A stretch of 64,000 nucleotides of DNA from Halpernia sp048269545 (GCF_048269545.1 NZ_JBLXIJ010000002.1:248001-312000); one strand, 5' to 3'. Shown: positions 16,992 through 25,923, numbered from the stretch's first letter. Program-made: numbers and translations. The notes: generated by a model not told the origin, from the sequence alone.

Positions 16992-18269
16992 CTAATACTT
17001 CCCTTTCCACTTCTTCTCCAAATCATCTTTTATTTTTTTTTCGGTAGAATTATTTCCAGGATTATAAAACTTAGTTCCCGAAATTTCTTCCGGTAAGAAT
17101 TCGGCTTGCACAAAATTTCCCTCATAAGAATGAGCGTATTGATAATCTTTTCCATAATCTAAATTCTTCATTAATTTTGTCGGCGCATTTCTTAAATGAA
17201 GTGGAACAGGTAAATTCCCTGATTTTTTAACCAATGAAATGGCTTCATCAATCGCTTTATAAGTTGAATTACTTTTCGGCGAAACTGCGAGATAAACTGC
17301 ACATTCACTTAAAATAATTCTGGATTCTGGATTTCCGATCACATTTACCGCTTGAAAACAATTATTTGCAATTTGTAACGCATTTGGATTCGCTAAACCA
17401 ATATCTTCTGCAGCCAAAATCAACAATCTTCGCGCAATAAATTTCACATCTTCCCCACCAACTAACATTCTTGCAAGCCAATAAACCGCGGCATTTGGAT
17501 CTGAACCGCGAATTGATTTTATAAAAGCCGAAATAATATCATAATGTTGTTCACCATTTTTATCATAAATCGCCATTGTTTCTTGCAAAACTGAAAGCAC
17601 ATCTTCATTATTAATTTCAATTTTTTTTGACTTTAAAAATTGATTTAAAACCAATTCTACAGAATTTATTAGTTTCCTTGCATCGCCTCCAGAATATTGT
17701 ATAAAGGCTTCTTTTTCTTTTAAAATAAATTTCTTCTGATGCATTTCATTAAATTTATTTAAAGTAATTTCCGCCAATTCTTCTAATTTCTCATAAGTCA
17801 AAGATTTTAAAACATAAACCTGACTTCTTGAAAGTAAAGCAGAAACAACTTCAAAACTTGGATTTTCTGTAGTAGCACCAATTAAAACAATCCAACCTTT
17901 TTCTACCGCGTGAAGCAAAGAATCTTGTTGTGATTTATTAAACCTATGGATTTCATCAATAAATAAAATGGGTGATTTTCCTGAAAAAAGATTTTGCTTT
18001 TTTGCATCTTCAATCACTTCTCGCACATCTTTTACGCCGGAAGAAACGGCAGAAAGTTTATAAAATTTTCTTCCCGATTGCTCAGAAATGATTTCTGCTA
18101 AAGTTGTTTTTCCTGTTCCAGGAGGACCCCAAAAAATTAAAGAATTTAAAGAATCATTTTCCAACATTTTCCTAATCGTTCCAGATTTTCCGGTAAGATG
18201 TTCTTGCCCTAAAACTTCGTCTAAAGTTTTTGGGCGTAATTGTTCCGCAAGTGGTGTGTTGGAGTTCAT
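16992..18269 (-). CDS. rarA: Replication-associated recombination protein A (AAA+ ATPase)
   Basis: A 425-residue AAA+ ATPase of the RarA/MgsA/WRNIP1 family. Walker A GPPGTGKT is at 48-55, followed by Walker B LFIDEIHRFNKSQQD and sensor I GATTENPSFE. The C-terminal tetramer domain shows SIRGSDPNAAVYWLARML and GLANPNALQIA. It acts at stalled replication forks and is related to clamp-loader subunits. Length and motifs are normal. It converges with pheA (35 bases apart) and diverges from yidD across a 90-bp region that carries promoter boxes on both strands. Confidence 0.96.
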   Translation of the reverse strand: MNSNTPLAEQLRPKTLDEVLGQEHLTGKSGTIRKMLENDSLNSLIFWGPPGTGKTTLAEIISEQSGRKFYKLSAVSSGVKDVREVIEDAKKQNLFSGKSPILFIDEIHRFNKSQQDSLLHAVEKGWIVLIGATTENPSFEVVSALLSRSQVYVLKSLTYEKLEELAEITLNKFNEMHQKKFILKEKEAFIQYSGGDARKLINSVELVLNQFLKSKKIEINNEDVLSVLQETMAIYDKNGEQHYDIISAFIKSIRGSDPNAAVYWLARMLVGGEDVKFIARRLLILAAEDIGLANPNALQIANNCFQAVNVIGNPESRIILSECAVYLAVSPKSNSTYKAIDEAISLVKKSGNLPVPLHLRNAPTKLMKNLDYGKDYQYAHSYEGNFVQAEFLPEEISGTKFYNPGNNSTEKKIKDDLEKKWKGKY

Positions 18270-18323
18270 TTTATAGAAATCTTGATCGATTATAAATTTA
18301 AGTTAAATGTAATTGTAAAAAAT

Positions 18324-18331
18324 CAAATTTA
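18324..18331 (-). promoter_or_regulatory. Possible -7 box for rarA
   Basis: On the minus strand TAAATTTG fits TAnnTTTG, about 55 bases upstream of the rarA start. It shares the divergent rarA-yidD spacer with the yidD box. Confidence 0.35.
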
Positions 18332-18344
18332 ATATAATTTAAAC

Positions 18345-18352
18345 TATTTTTG
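18345..18352 (+). promoter_or_regulatory. -7 box of yidD-lgt, nearly leaderless
   Basis: TATTTTTG is a perfect TAnnTTTG match ending 7 bases before the TTG start codon at 18360. The predicted transcript start is near 18356, which again gives an almost leaderless message. Confidence 0.45.
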
Positions 18353-18359
18353 CATTGTT

Positions 18360-18605
18360 TTGAAACCGACAATCAATAAAATTTTGACATTTCCTTTGGT
18401 AGTTTTAATAAAATTCTACCAATATGCAATTTCTCCATGGTTGCCAAAAAATTGTCGTTATGAACCAACTTGTAGTCATTATATGGTAGAATCGCTTCGA
18501 ATTCATGGGCTTTTCTATGGATTTTATTTGGGAGTGAAAAGAATTTTAAAATGTCATCCGTGGGGAGGAAATGGTTATGATCCTGTTCCACCAAAAAATA
18601 ATTAA
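18360..18605 (+). CDS. yidD: Membrane protein insertion efficiency factor YidD
   Basis: An 81-residue YidD homologue with the family core RYEPTCSHYMVESLRIHG, GVKRILKCHPWGGNGYDPVP. Both conserved cysteines are present. YidD sits at the inner membrane and helps YidC insert proteins. The only start that keeps the N-terminal amphipathic segment (KILTFPLVVLIKFYQYAISPW) is a TTG at 18360; the first in-frame ATG lies in the middle of the core motif. A promoter box ends 7 bases upstream. lgt follows 15 bases later, so the two membrane-biogenesis genes form an operon. Confidence 0.92.
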   Translation: MKPTINKILTFPLVVLIKFYQYAISPWLPKNCRYEPTCSHYMVESLRIHGLFYGFYLGVKRILKCHPWGGNGYDPVPPKNN

Positions 18606-18620
18606 AAAAATAAATCTAAT

Positions 18621-19490
18621 ATGTTCAATTTTTTAGTAACAACTTGGAATCCTTCTACGGGATTACATCTCGGTCCAATTACACTTCATTATTATAGTTT
18701 AATGTTCATTTTAGCTTTTGGTTTAGGATATTTTATTATGACCAAAATTTATAAAATTGATCATGTAAATGAAAAATATGTAGAACCACTTTTTACTTGG
18801 ACGTTAATTGGGACAATTTTAGGTGCTAGATTAGGTCATGTTATTTTTTATCAACCGGAATTATTTAGACAAGATTTTTGGTCTGTATTTTTACCAATTC
18901 GTACAAAACCAGATTTTGCTTTTACAGGATTTTCTGGTTTAGCAAGTCACGGAGCAACTATTGCATTAATTTTTACCACACTTTGGTATTCATTTAAAAT
19001 AATTAAAAAAAATCCGTTCTGGGTTTATGATAGAATTGGAATTGTAGTTGCACTTGGAGGTGCTTTTGTAAGAATCGGAAATTTTATTAATTCAGAAATT
19101 ATAGGAAAACCTACGCCGCCAAATTCCCCTTTTGCAGTTCTATTTCCACAACAAAGTTCAGAATATGGAGCAATTGTTCCGCGTTACCCGACGCAATTAT
19201 TTGAAGCTACAGGTTATTTTTTACTATTTGTTTTACTTTGGATTTTGTACCGATATACCAATAAAAAATATCAACAAGGTTGGTTGTTTGGATTATTCTT
19301 TATTTTACTTTGGGCGATAAGATTTTTCGTAGAATTTTTAAAAGAACCACAAGGTGATGAGTTTATTCATTTTGATGGATTAAATACAGGACAAGTTCTT
19401 TCTATTCCGTTTATGATTGCGGGAATTGTGATAATGTTCTATTCAAAATTTAATAAAATTACACCCGAAGAATCAGCAAAACCAGAATAA
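18621..19490 (+). CDS. lgt: Prolipoprotein diacylglyceryl transferase
   Basis: A 289-residue polytopic membrane enzyme with about seven hydrophobic segments. The Lgt signature GGAFVRIGNFINSEIIG is visible, as are the conserved HGATIAL and RYPTQLFEA motifs. It transfers diacylglycerol from phosphatidylglycerol to the lipobox cysteine of lipoproteins. Several lipoprotein precursors occur in this window (DUF4197 protein, glutaminyl cyclase, BtuF-like protein). It lies 15 bases after yidD and is probably co-transcribed with it. Length matches the family. Confidence 0.96.
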   Translation: MFNFLVTTWNPSTGLHLGPITLHYYSLMFILAFGLGYFIMTKIYKIDHVNEKYVEPLFTWTLIGTILGARLGHVIFYQPELFRQDFWSVFLPIRTKPDFAFTGFSGLASHGATIALIFTTLWYSFKIIKKNPFWVYDRIGIVVALGGAFVRIGNFINSEIIGKPTPPNSPFAVLFPQQSSEYGAIVPRYPTQLFEATGYFLLFVLLWILYRYTNKKYQQGWLFGLFFILLWAIRFFVEFLKEPQGDEFIHFDGLNTGQVLSIPFMIAGIVIMFYSKFNKITPEESAKPE

Positions 19491-19563
19491 TTTTATTACA
19501 ATTTATTTATAATTGCCATTTTGGAATAATTTTTAGTACAATTATTTTTAAAATACTTAAAAA

Positions 19564-20550
19564 ATGTATATTAGAAAAGGATGCGGAAGAGGATTTACAT
19601 ATAAAGACTTATTTGGCAAGACATTAAATAAAGAAACAAGAAAATGGATAGAATCTTTAGTAATTCCACCTGCTTGGAAAGATGTTGAGATTTCGGAAAA
19701 TCCTGAAGATAAGATTTTAGTTACTGGTAGAGATGAAAAAAATCGAAAACAATACATTTATAATCCTAAATTTAGCAAGGAACAGAGTTTAAAAAAATTT
19801 GATAGAATTGTCGATTTTGCTGAAAATTTAGAACACATGCGCCGAGTTACCGGTCAACATTTACGCCAACGAAAATTGTCTCGGGAAAAAGTTTTAGCAA
19901 CCATGCTTCGTTTAATGGATAGTGCCTATTTCCGACCTGGAAGTTCTAAATACACCAAAGAGAATAAAACTTACGGACTTACAACCATCCGAAGCAAGCA
20001 TCTAATTGTAGAGAATGATGAACTTATATTTTCTTATACTGGTAAATCTCACAAAGATCAAGAACGTCACATTGTAGATGCGAAAATTGCAAAAATTGTA
20101 AAAGAACTCGATGAAATGCCTGGTTATGAAGTCTTCAAATATTTAGATGAAAATGATAAAATTGTTGATGTAAATAGCCAAGATTTGAATGATTATATTC
20201 ATGAAGTAATGGGCGAAGATTTTTCAGCTAAAGATTTTAGAACTTGGGGCGGAACTATGATGGCTGCAATTGCATTAGATGAATTGGGCGCGTGTGAAGA
20301 AAAAGATCAAAAAGAACTTGATAAAAGAATAAAAGATGCAGTTGTAAAAGTTTCCGAAAAATTAGGAAACACGCCTGCTGTTGCGAAAAGTTCCTACATT
20401 GATCCACGAATAATAGAAGCTTACATTGATGGTAAAACAATGAGTTATTTCAAAAAAGAAATCGACAAAATGTTACAAAATTCTAACAATTTATCTGTGG
20501 AAGAATTAGGCGTTTTATGTCTTTTGAGAGGAAGGCTTAAAAAATCTTAA
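19564..20550 (+). CDS. DNA topoisomerase IB (poxvirus-like)
   Basis: A 328-residue type IB topoisomerase that relaxes supercoils through a 3'-phosphotyrosyl intermediate. Arg124 (YFRPGS), Lys161 (YTGKSHKD), Arg226 (KDFRTWGGT) and the nucleophile Tyr278 (AKSSYIDP) are visible. The position of the usual active-site histidine carries Asn269 in GNTPAV; Asn there has been reported for some bacterial homologues. The N-terminal domain (KGCGRGFTYKD) is the standard clamp. Its 3' end overlaps the 3' end of the convergent nnr gene by 4 bases. It stands alone and has no partner genes. Confidence 0.93.
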   Translation: MYIRKGCGRGFTYKDLFGKTLNKETRKWIESLVIPPAWKDVEISENPEDKILVTGRDEKNRKQYIYNPKFSKEQSLKKFDRIVDFAENLEHMRRVTGQHLRQRKLSREKVLATMLRLMDSAYFRPGSSKYTKENKTYGLTTIRSKHLIVENDELIFSYTGKSHKDQERHIVDAKIAKIVKELDEMPGYEVFKYLDENDKIVDVNSQDLNDYIHEVMGEDFSAKDFRTWGGTMMAAIALDELGACEEKDQKELDKRIKDAVVKVSEKLGNTPAVAKSSYIDPRIIEAYIDGKTMSYFKKEIDKMLQNSNNLSVEELGVLCLLRGRLKKS

Positions 20551-22046
20551 ACTTGTAAATATTTAAAAACTTTCCCGATACTATTTATTAAATCTGAAGG
20601 CAACATTGCATTTTTAGAAAATTCTTCTGCAGCAAAATCTCCTGCTTTTCCGTGTAGCCAAACTCCAAAAATTGCTGCATTTTGCGATAAATAATTTTGA
20701 CTTAAAAGCGAAGTGATAATTCCTGTTAAAACATCTCCACTTCCCCCTTTTGCCATTCCACTATTTCCGGTAATGTTGTAGAAAATTTTTTGTTTTGGAG
20801 TAATAATTTGAGTGTGATGGTCTTTTAAAACAATTATTATTTTAAATTTTTTTGCCATTTTCAAAGCTAAATTTGTAAGTTCAAAAGAATTTTCTGTGCT
20901 ACCAAAAAGTCTCTCAAATTCTTTCGGATGAGGTGTAATAACGGAATTTTCTGGAATTATATTAAGAAAGTTTTTATTTTTAGAAATAATATTTAATGCA
21001 TCTGCATCAATTACCAAAGCTTTTTTATAAGTTTTTAAAAATTCTAAAACCGCTTTCTCTGTTTCTACTTCTGTTCCTAAACCTGGACCAATTCCGCAAA
21101 CCACATTTTTTGGCAGATTTATCTCACTTATTAAATTTTTTCCACCTTGAATAAACATTGCTTCTGGAGCGCTTGATTGCAAAATTTCGTAACCACATTT
21201 TGGTGCAATTGTAAAAGTAAGTCCATTTCCACTTCTCAGCGCAGCTTTTATTGCTAAAACTGCAGCGCCCATTTTGCCATAACTTCCTGCAATAATTACC
21301 GAGTTTCCAAAATTACCTTTGTTAGAAAAATCGTCACGTTTTTTGTTAATCGATTTTATCAAATTATCATCTATTATAAAACAATTTGTGGTTTCTCTTT
21401 CAATTAAATCAGTAGAAATCCCAATCTTTAAAATTTCAATTTTTCCACAATATTTTCCAGTTTCAGGATAAAGAAATGCTTTTTTCCAGAATTGAAAACT
21501 CAATGTTTTATTCGCTTTAAACACAGTAAAATTTTCGGGTGTTATTTTATCTGCAAACAACCCAGATGGAATATCTATAGCTATTTTAAAATTTTTTAAA
21601 CTATTTAATTTTAAAATTAATTCAGAAGATTTTCCTTTAATTTCTCGGTTTAAACCAATTCCAAAAAGAGCATCAATTATTACAAAATCACTTTGAAAAT
21701 TAAATTGCTCCAGATTGCTAAAATCATGAATACCAATTCCAGAAATCTGTTCTATTTTATCTAAATTAATTTGCGCATTTTCCGAATATTTGTCACATTC
21801 TTTATCTACAAAAACTTCAACATTAAAATTCTTTTCATATAACATTCTCGCCAGAGCAAAACCATCGCCACCATTATTACCATTTCCACAAAATATACAA
21901 TAAGTTTTACCAGGTTTGCTGTTCTTTAAAAGTTGAAACATAACTTCTTCTGCAGCACGTTCCATCAATTGGATGGAAGAAATATTTTGTAAGAATATAG
22001 TTTCAGTTTCCAATTTTTTAATTTGAATACTATCAAAAATTTTCAT
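20547..22046 (-). CDS. nnr: Bifunctional NAD(P)HX epimerase/dehydratase
   Basis: A 499-residue fusion that repairs hydrated NADH and NADPH. The N-terminal YjeF epimerase domain (about 1-215) shows FCGNGNNGGDGFALARML. The C-terminal ADP-dependent dehydratase domain (about 225-499) shows GSYGKMGAAVLA, CGIGPGLG and GNSGMAKGGSGDVLTG, the ATP/ADP site. Both domains look intact and in the usual order. It converges with topoisomerase IB with a 4-base overlap. The 217-bp region upstream, up to mscL, would hold its promoter, though no strong box was found. Confidence 0.95.
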   Translation of the reverse strand: MKIFDSIQIKKLETETIFLQNISSIQLMERAAEEVMFQLLKNSKPGKTYCIFCGNGNNGGDGFALARMLYEKNFNVEVFVDKECDKYSENAQINLDKIEQISGIGIHDFSNLEQFNFQSDFVIIDALFGIGLNREIKGKSSELILKLNSLKNFKIAIDIPSGLFADKITPENFTVFKANKTLSFQFWKKAFLYPETGKYCGKIEILKIGISTDLIERETTNCFIIDDNLIKSINKKRDDFSNKGNFGNSVIIAGSYGKMGAAVLAIKAALRSGNGLTFTIAPKCGYEILQSSAPEAMFIQGGKNLISEINLPKNVVCGIGPGLGTEVETEKAVLEFLKTYKKALVIDADALNIISKNKNFLNIIPENSVITPHPKEFERLFGSTENSFELTNLALKMAKKFKIIIVLKDHHTQIITPKQKIFYNITGNSGMAKGGSGDVLTGIITSLLSQNYLSQNAAIFGVWLHGKAGDFAAEEFSKNAMLPSDLINSIGKVFKYLQV

Positions 22047-22263
22047 AATAATTTTTTAGATGAAGGAAATTATCTAAGTGTAAAGTTAGGTTTAGTTTTA
22101 TTAATTTAAAAGAAACCTTATAAACTACAAAAATCTATGCATAATAGAAATTTGTAAGTTTCTTTCAGAAGAATTTTTAAAACTTAAAAAGACAAATAAA
22201 AAATAATATTCTAACATTAAAATTTAAATGAATTTATTACTTTTACTAAAAAAACTTATAAAA

Positions 22264-22638
22264 ATGGGAATAGTAAAAGAATTTAAAGAATTTGCGTTTA
22301 AAGGAAACGTAGTAGATTTGGCAGTTGCGGTAATAATTGGTGCAGCTTTTGGTAAAATTGTCAGTTCTTTAGTTACGGATGTCATTACACCATTATTACT
22401 AAATCCTGCATTAAAAGCAGCAGGCGCAGAAAACATTGCAAAATTATCTTGGAATGGTGTTACTTATGGAAATTTTCTTTCTGCTGTAATTAGTTTTCTA
22501 TGTGTCGCGATTGTATTATTTATAATTATAAAAGCAGTAAATAAAACCAAAGCACCAGTGAAAGAAGCGGCTCCTGCGGGTCCGACTAAAGAAGAAGAAT
22601 TATTGACAGAAATTAGAGATTTATTAAAAAATAAATAA
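22264..22638 (+). CDS. mscL: Large-conductance mechanosensitive channel
   Basis: A 125-residue MscL starting at the ATG at 22264, where the family sequence MGIVKEFKEFAFKGNVVDLAVAV begins. An ATG 36 bases upstream would add a non-homologous tail and is not preferred. It has two membrane helices (about 14-45 and 70-97) around a periplasmic loop and ends in the cytoplasmic helix EEELLTEIRDLLKN. It opens under hypo-osmotic shock. It is monocistronic, with a bidirectional terminator shared with serA. An Ala/Pro-rich linker (KAPVKEAAPAG) precedes the last helix, as is usual. Confidence 0.95.
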   Translation: MGIVKEFKEFAFKGNVVDLAVAVIIGAAFGKIVSSLVTDVITPLLLNPALKAAGAENIAKLSWNGVTYGNFLSAVISFLCVAIVLFIIIKAVNKTKAPVKEAAPAGPTKEEELLTEIRDLLKNK

Positions 22639-22661
22639 AAATTAATCTTTTAATAAACAAA

Positions 22662-22689
22662 AATTCGGAATTTTTTTCCCGAGTTTTTT
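22662..22689. terminator. Bidirectional terminator between mscL and serA
   Basis: AATTCGG (22662-22668) pairs with CCGAGTT (22679-22685), with one T-G pair, and is followed by T residues on the plus strand. The reverse strand also ends in CCGAATTTTTG. It can serve both convergent genes. Confidence 0.7.
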
Positions 22690-22708
22690 GTTTAAAATTT
22701 TAATTTTA

Positions 22709-23668
22709 TTAGTGATTTTGCAAAATACTTGCAATTTGTTCGGCTAAAGAAATACCAATTCTATCTTGCGCTTCACTTGTAGAAGCTCCTGTATGTGGTG
22801 TGAGAGAAATTTTTGGATGTTTCAAAATAGCTTCGGAAGGAGTTGGTTCATTTATAAAAACATCTAAACCAGCGAATGAAATTTTTCCAGAATTTAATGC
22901 ATCTAAAAGTGCATTTTCATCAATGACGCCACCTCTGGAACAGTTTACAATTGCAGCGCCATTTTTCATTAAAGCAAATTCTGCAGCACCAATCATGTGA
23001 CCATTTTTTTGTGCAGGTACATGCAAAGTAATAAAATCTGCATGTTTAAAAATTCCTGATAAAGGTTCAGTTTCTATATCTACATTAATGAATTGATTGT
23101 TATAAAATTTTACTTTTATACTTGCTCTTCCAACTTGGTTGTCTGCTGCAATCACTTTCATACCAAGACCTAAAGCAATTTTCGCAACTTCTTGCCCAAT
23201 TCTTCCCATTCCAATAATTCCAATGGTTTTCCCACGAAGTTCAGTTCCTGCTTCAAAAGATTTTTTAAGTTTTGCAAACTCTGTATTTCCTTTTATAGGC
23301 ATTTCTCTGTTGGATTGCTCTAAAAATCTTGCCCCAGAAAATAAATGGGCAAAAACTAATTCTGCTACAGATTCAGAAGATGATGAAGGTGTATTTATAA
23401 CGTGAATTCCTTTTGAACGGGCGTAATCTACATCAATATTATCCATTCCTACTCCACCGCGACCAATAATTTCTAAACTTGGACAAGCGTCAATTAATTC
23501 TTTTCGCACTTTTGTAGCACTTCTTACAAGTAAGGTTTTTATATTTTCTCTATTGATATATTCTGCTAAATTTTCTTGAGCCACTTTTTCTGTAATCACT
23601 TCAAAACCTTTTTCTTCTAAAGCCTCGATTCCAGAAGGATTGATTCCGTCATTTGCTAATATTTTCAT
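22709..23668 (-). CDS. serA: D-3-phosphoglycerate dehydrogenase-like 2-hydroxyacid dehydrogenase
   Basis: A 319-residue NAD-dependent 2-hydroxyacid dehydrogenase. The cofactor loop GIIGMGRIGQEV, the Arg in NCSRGGVIDE, the Glu in FINEP and the His in LTPHTGAST are visible, and GRGGVGMDNID is typical of SerA. It probably oxidises 3-phosphoglycerate in serine synthesis. There is no C-terminal ACT domain, so serine feedback by that route is not expected; short SerA forms are common in Bacteroidota. A HAD-type gene lies 20 bases upstream on the same strand. Usually serC is the neighbour, but it is not here. Another 2-hydroxyacid substrate is possible. Confidence 0.85.
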   Translation of the reverse strand: MKILANDGINPSGIEALEEKGFEVITEKVAQENLAEYINRENIKTLLVRSATKVRKELIDACPSLEIIGRGGVGMDNIDVDYARSKGIHVINTPSSSSESVAELVFAHLFSGARFLEQSNREMPIKGNTEFAKLKKSFEAGTELRGKTIGIIGMGRIGQEVAKIALGLGMKVIAADNQVGRASIKVKFYNNQFINVDIETEPLSGIFKHADFITLHVPAQKNGHMIGAAEFALMKNGAAIVNCSRGGVIDENALLDALNSGKISFAGLDVFINEPTPSEAILKHPKISLTPHTGASTSEAQDRIGISLAEQIASILQNH

Positions 23669-23688
23669 GCGTGTTTTTTAATTAAATT

Positions 23689-24090
23689 TTAGTCTTTAAA
23701 AACTTGAATATTTACATTTTTTTCTACCATATCTGTGAATTTTCCTTTGTAGCGAGTTGCTTTTACTAAATGATTATCAATCCAATGGTAATTTCCTCCA
23801 CGTGGTTTGCCACATAAAACACTGTGGTATTTAAAACCATTTTTATCTAACCAATCAATAGTTATTTGTTTTAAATCTTCCGTGCGCGAAGTAAAAAAGC
23901 AGATTTGATGGCCTTCATCATACCATTTATTTATGGTGTGAAGCGCGTCTTGATAAGGCTCACAATTTACCATTCTTTCGGGTTCTTCATTAGGTATATC
24001 ATCTGTAATAGTTCCGTCAATATCAATTAAATAATTTTTTACACCGTCTTTTAAAGAAGGACTTACATGGTCTAAATAGTTTAACTCCAT
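23689..24090 (-). CDS. HAD-superfamily phosphatase-like protein
   Basis: A 133-residue protein with HAD motif I LIDIDGTITDD (residues 21-31) and motif II-like FFTSRTED (64-71); a lysine around GKPRGG (95-100) fits motif III. It is often labelled phosphoheptose isomerase in related genomes, but nothing here supports isomerase chemistry. The small size implies a minimal Rossmannoid core without a cap. It precedes serA by 20 bases on the same strand, so a role next to serine synthesis (a phosphatase step) is a possible but untested idea. A minus-strand -7 box TAATTTTG lies about 18 bases upstream. Confidence 0.72.
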   Translation of the reverse strand: MELNYLDHVSPSLKDGVKNYLIDIDGTITDDIPNEEPERMVNCEPYQDALHTINKWYDEGHQICFFTSRTEDLKQITIDWLDKNGFKYHSVLCGKPRGGNYHWIDNHLVKATRYKGKFTDMVEKNVNIQVFKD

Positions 24091-24107
24091 AATGTTATTT
24101 CAATTTG

Positions 24108-24115
24108 CAAAATTA
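24108..24115 (-). promoter_or_regulatory. -7 box for the HAD-serA pair
   Basis: On the minus strand TAATTTTG matches TAnnTTTG and ends 18 bases before the ATG at 24090. No -33 element at the right spacing was recognised. Confidence 0.4.
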
Positions 24116-24239
24116 GTTATTTTTTTGCAAATCATTTTCTCAATATTTATGCACAATCTTTAAAAAGGTTTTATCCGAATTGTTGAAATATTTTTAAATA
24201 TTTAGTTTTAAATTAAAATATTATTACAATTATAATTAT

Positions 24240-24247
24240 TAAATTTG
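24240..24247 (+). promoter_or_regulatory. -7 box of idi-gcvT
   Basis: TAAATTTG matches TAnnTTTG exactly, with 14 bases between it and the idi ATG at 24262. The leader would be about 10 bases long. Confidence 0.45.
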
Positions 24248-24261
24248 GTGTCTTATAAATT

Positions 24262-24771
24262 ATGGAAGAATTAGTAGTTTTAGTATCACCTGAAGACCAA
24301 GTTTTAGGACAAATGGAGAAAATGAAAGCGCACGAAACAGGTTTATTACACCGTGCATTTTCAGTTTTTTTGTTTAATGACAAAGGTGAAATGCTCTTAC
24401 AAAAAAGAGCCTCTGAAAAATACCATTCACCGGAACAATGGACGAACGCCGTTTGCTCTCATCCAAAATTAAATGAATCTTATTTAGATGCGGCAAACAG
24501 AAGACTTTCCGAAGAATTAGGAATTAATACGGATTTGAAGGAAAAATTTAATTTTATTTACAAAGCAGAAGTTGGCAAGAATCTTTGGGAACACGAATTA
24601 GATCACGTTTTCGTTGGAAATTTTGAAGGTGATTTTAAATTAAATAAAAATGAAGTTTCTGAAATTCGTTATATTTCGTTGAAAGATTTGGAAAATGAAA
24701 TGCAAGAAAAACCGGAAAATTTCACTGAATGGTTTAAAATTATTTTAAAAGAATACAAACAACATTTATAA
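24262..24771 (+). CDS. idi: Isopentenyl-diphosphate delta-isomerase, type I
   Basis: A 169-residue Nudix-fold isomerase interconverting isopentenyl and dimethylallyl diphosphate. The active-site Cys65 lies in NAVCSHP and the acidic pair Glu110/Glu112 in WEHELDH. Metal-binding His and Glu residues are spread through LLHRAFSV and the ANRRLSEELGI Nudix helix. It supplies precursors for menaquinone, carotenoids and undecaprenyl phosphate. It lies 9 bases upstream of gcvT and probably shares its promoter, though the pathways are unrelated. Length and motifs are standard. Confidence 0.95.
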   Translation: MEELVVLVSPEDQVLGQMEKMKAHETGLLHRAFSVFLFNDKGEMLLQKRASEKYHSPEQWTNAVCSHPKLNESYLDAANRRLSEELGINTDLKEKFNFIYKAEVGKNLWEHELDHVFVGNFEGDFKLNKNEVSEIRYISLKDLENEMQEKPENFTEWFKIILKEYKQHL

Positions 24772-24780
24772 AATACAAAC

Positions 24781-25860
24781 ATGAGTAAGACCGCTTTATA
24801 CCATAAACATTTAGAATTAGGAGCAAAAATGGTAGATTTTGCTGGATTCGAAATGCCCGTTCAATATTCTGGTATTAATGAAGAACATTTTGCCGTTCGC
24901 GAAAAAGTAGGAATTTTTGATGTTTCGCACATGGGACAATTTTATATTGAAGGAGAAAATGCAAAAGATTTATTGCAATTTACTTGTACTAATAATGTTG
25001 AAAACTTAGAAAACGGAAAAGCACAATACACTTGTTTGCCAAACGGAAATGGCGGAATTGTGGATGATTTAATCGTTTACAAAATTGCTGACGAAAAATA
25101 TTTTGTGGTTGTAAATGCTTCAAATATTGACAAAGATTTTTCTCATTTCACGAAATACAACGAGAAATTTGGTGCAGATTTAAAAAACGTTTCTGATGAA
25201 ATGTCTCTGATCGCGATTCAAGGACCAAAAGCAACGGAAACTTTACAAAAATTAACCGAAACAAATTTATCCGAAATTCCTTATTATCATTTTGCAATTG
25301 GTGATGTTTTTGGCATTCAGGATGTTATTATTTCTAATACTGGTTACACAGGAAGTGGCGGTTTTGAAATTTATTTTAAAAACGAAAATGCCGTTGAAAT
25401 TTGGGAAGCACTCACAAGAGCTGGCGAAGAATTTGGAATTTTACCTTGTGGTTTGGCGGCGCGTGATACATTGCGTTTAGAAAAAGGTTTTTGTCTTTAT
25501 GGAAATGACATCGATGATTCTACTTCACCTTTAGAAGCAGGTTTGGGCTGGATTACAAAATTTGATAAAGATTTTGTGGACAAAGAATTTTTGGCAAAAC
25601 AAAAAGAAGAAGGTGTTTCTAAAAAGTTAGTCGCTTTTGAAATGCAAGAAAAAGCAATCCCGCGACACGATTATGAAGTGGCAGATTCTGAAGGAAATAT
25701 TATTGGAAAAGTCACTTCTGGAACAATGAGTCCAATGAAAAAAATTGGTATTGGTTTGGCTTATGTTACAAAAGATTTTTCAAAAGTTGGAAGTGAGATT
25801 TTTATTAAAATTAGAAATAAAGATATTCCTGCGAAAGTTGTAAAATTACCTTTTGTGTAA
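24781..25860 (+). CDS. gcvT: Glycine cleavage system T protein (aminomethyltransferase)
   Basis: A 359-residue folate-dependent aminomethyltransferase that releases ammonia from the H-protein-bound methylamine and forms methylene-tetrahydrofolate. Typical motifs are GAKMVDFAGFEMPVQY, FDVSHMGQF, GYTGSGGFEIYF, LAARDTLRLEKGFCLYG and GTMSPMKKIGIGLAYV. It follows idi by 9 bases. gcvH and gcvP are not in the window. No glycine riboswitch is recognisable upstream. A hairpin terminator follows about 30 bases after the stop. Confidence 0.96.
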   Translation: MSKTALYHKHLELGAKMVDFAGFEMPVQYSGINEEHFAVREKVGIFDVSHMGQFYIEGENAKDLLQFTCTNNVENLENGKAQYTCLPNGNGGIVDDLIVYKIADEKYFVVVNASNIDKDFSHFTKYNEKFGADLKNVSDEMSLIAIQGPKATETLQKLTETNLSEIPYYHFAIGDVFGIQDVIISNTGYTGSGGFEIYFKNENAVEIWEALTRAGEEFGILPCGLAARDTLRLEKGFCLYGNDIDDSTSPLEAGLGWITKFDKDFVDKEFLAKQKEEGVSKKLVAFEMQEKAIPRHDYEVADSEGNIIGKVTSGTMSPMKKIGIGLAYVTKDFSKVGSEIFIKIRNKDIPAKVVKLPFV

Positions 25861-25861
25861 A

Positions 25862-25877
25862 ATATATATATATATAT
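25862..25877. repeat. (AT)8 microsatellite
   Basis: Eight perfect AT dinucleotides lie directly behind the gcvT stop codon and before its terminator. Such tracts can vary in length by slippage. Here it is non-coding and unlikely to switch a gene. Confidence 0.9.
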
Positions 25878-25889
25878 TCAGTAAAATAT

Positions 25890-25919
25890 AAAAGTCAAGT
25901 AATTCGCTTGACTTTTTTT
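25890..25919. terminator. Terminator between gcvT and the ArsC-like gene
   Basis: AAAAGTCAAG and CTTGACTTTT form a 10-bp perfect stem around a 7-base loop, followed by further T residues (to 25919). The reverse strand also ends with a short T run, so it may act in both directions. Confidence 0.85.
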
Positions 25920-25923
25920 ATTT

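Noticed and set aside
24091..24261. Possible glycine riboswitch upstream of idi-gcvT.
   Set aside because: The spacer is very AT-rich and lacks the conserved G-rich aptamer elements; only promoter boxes were seen.
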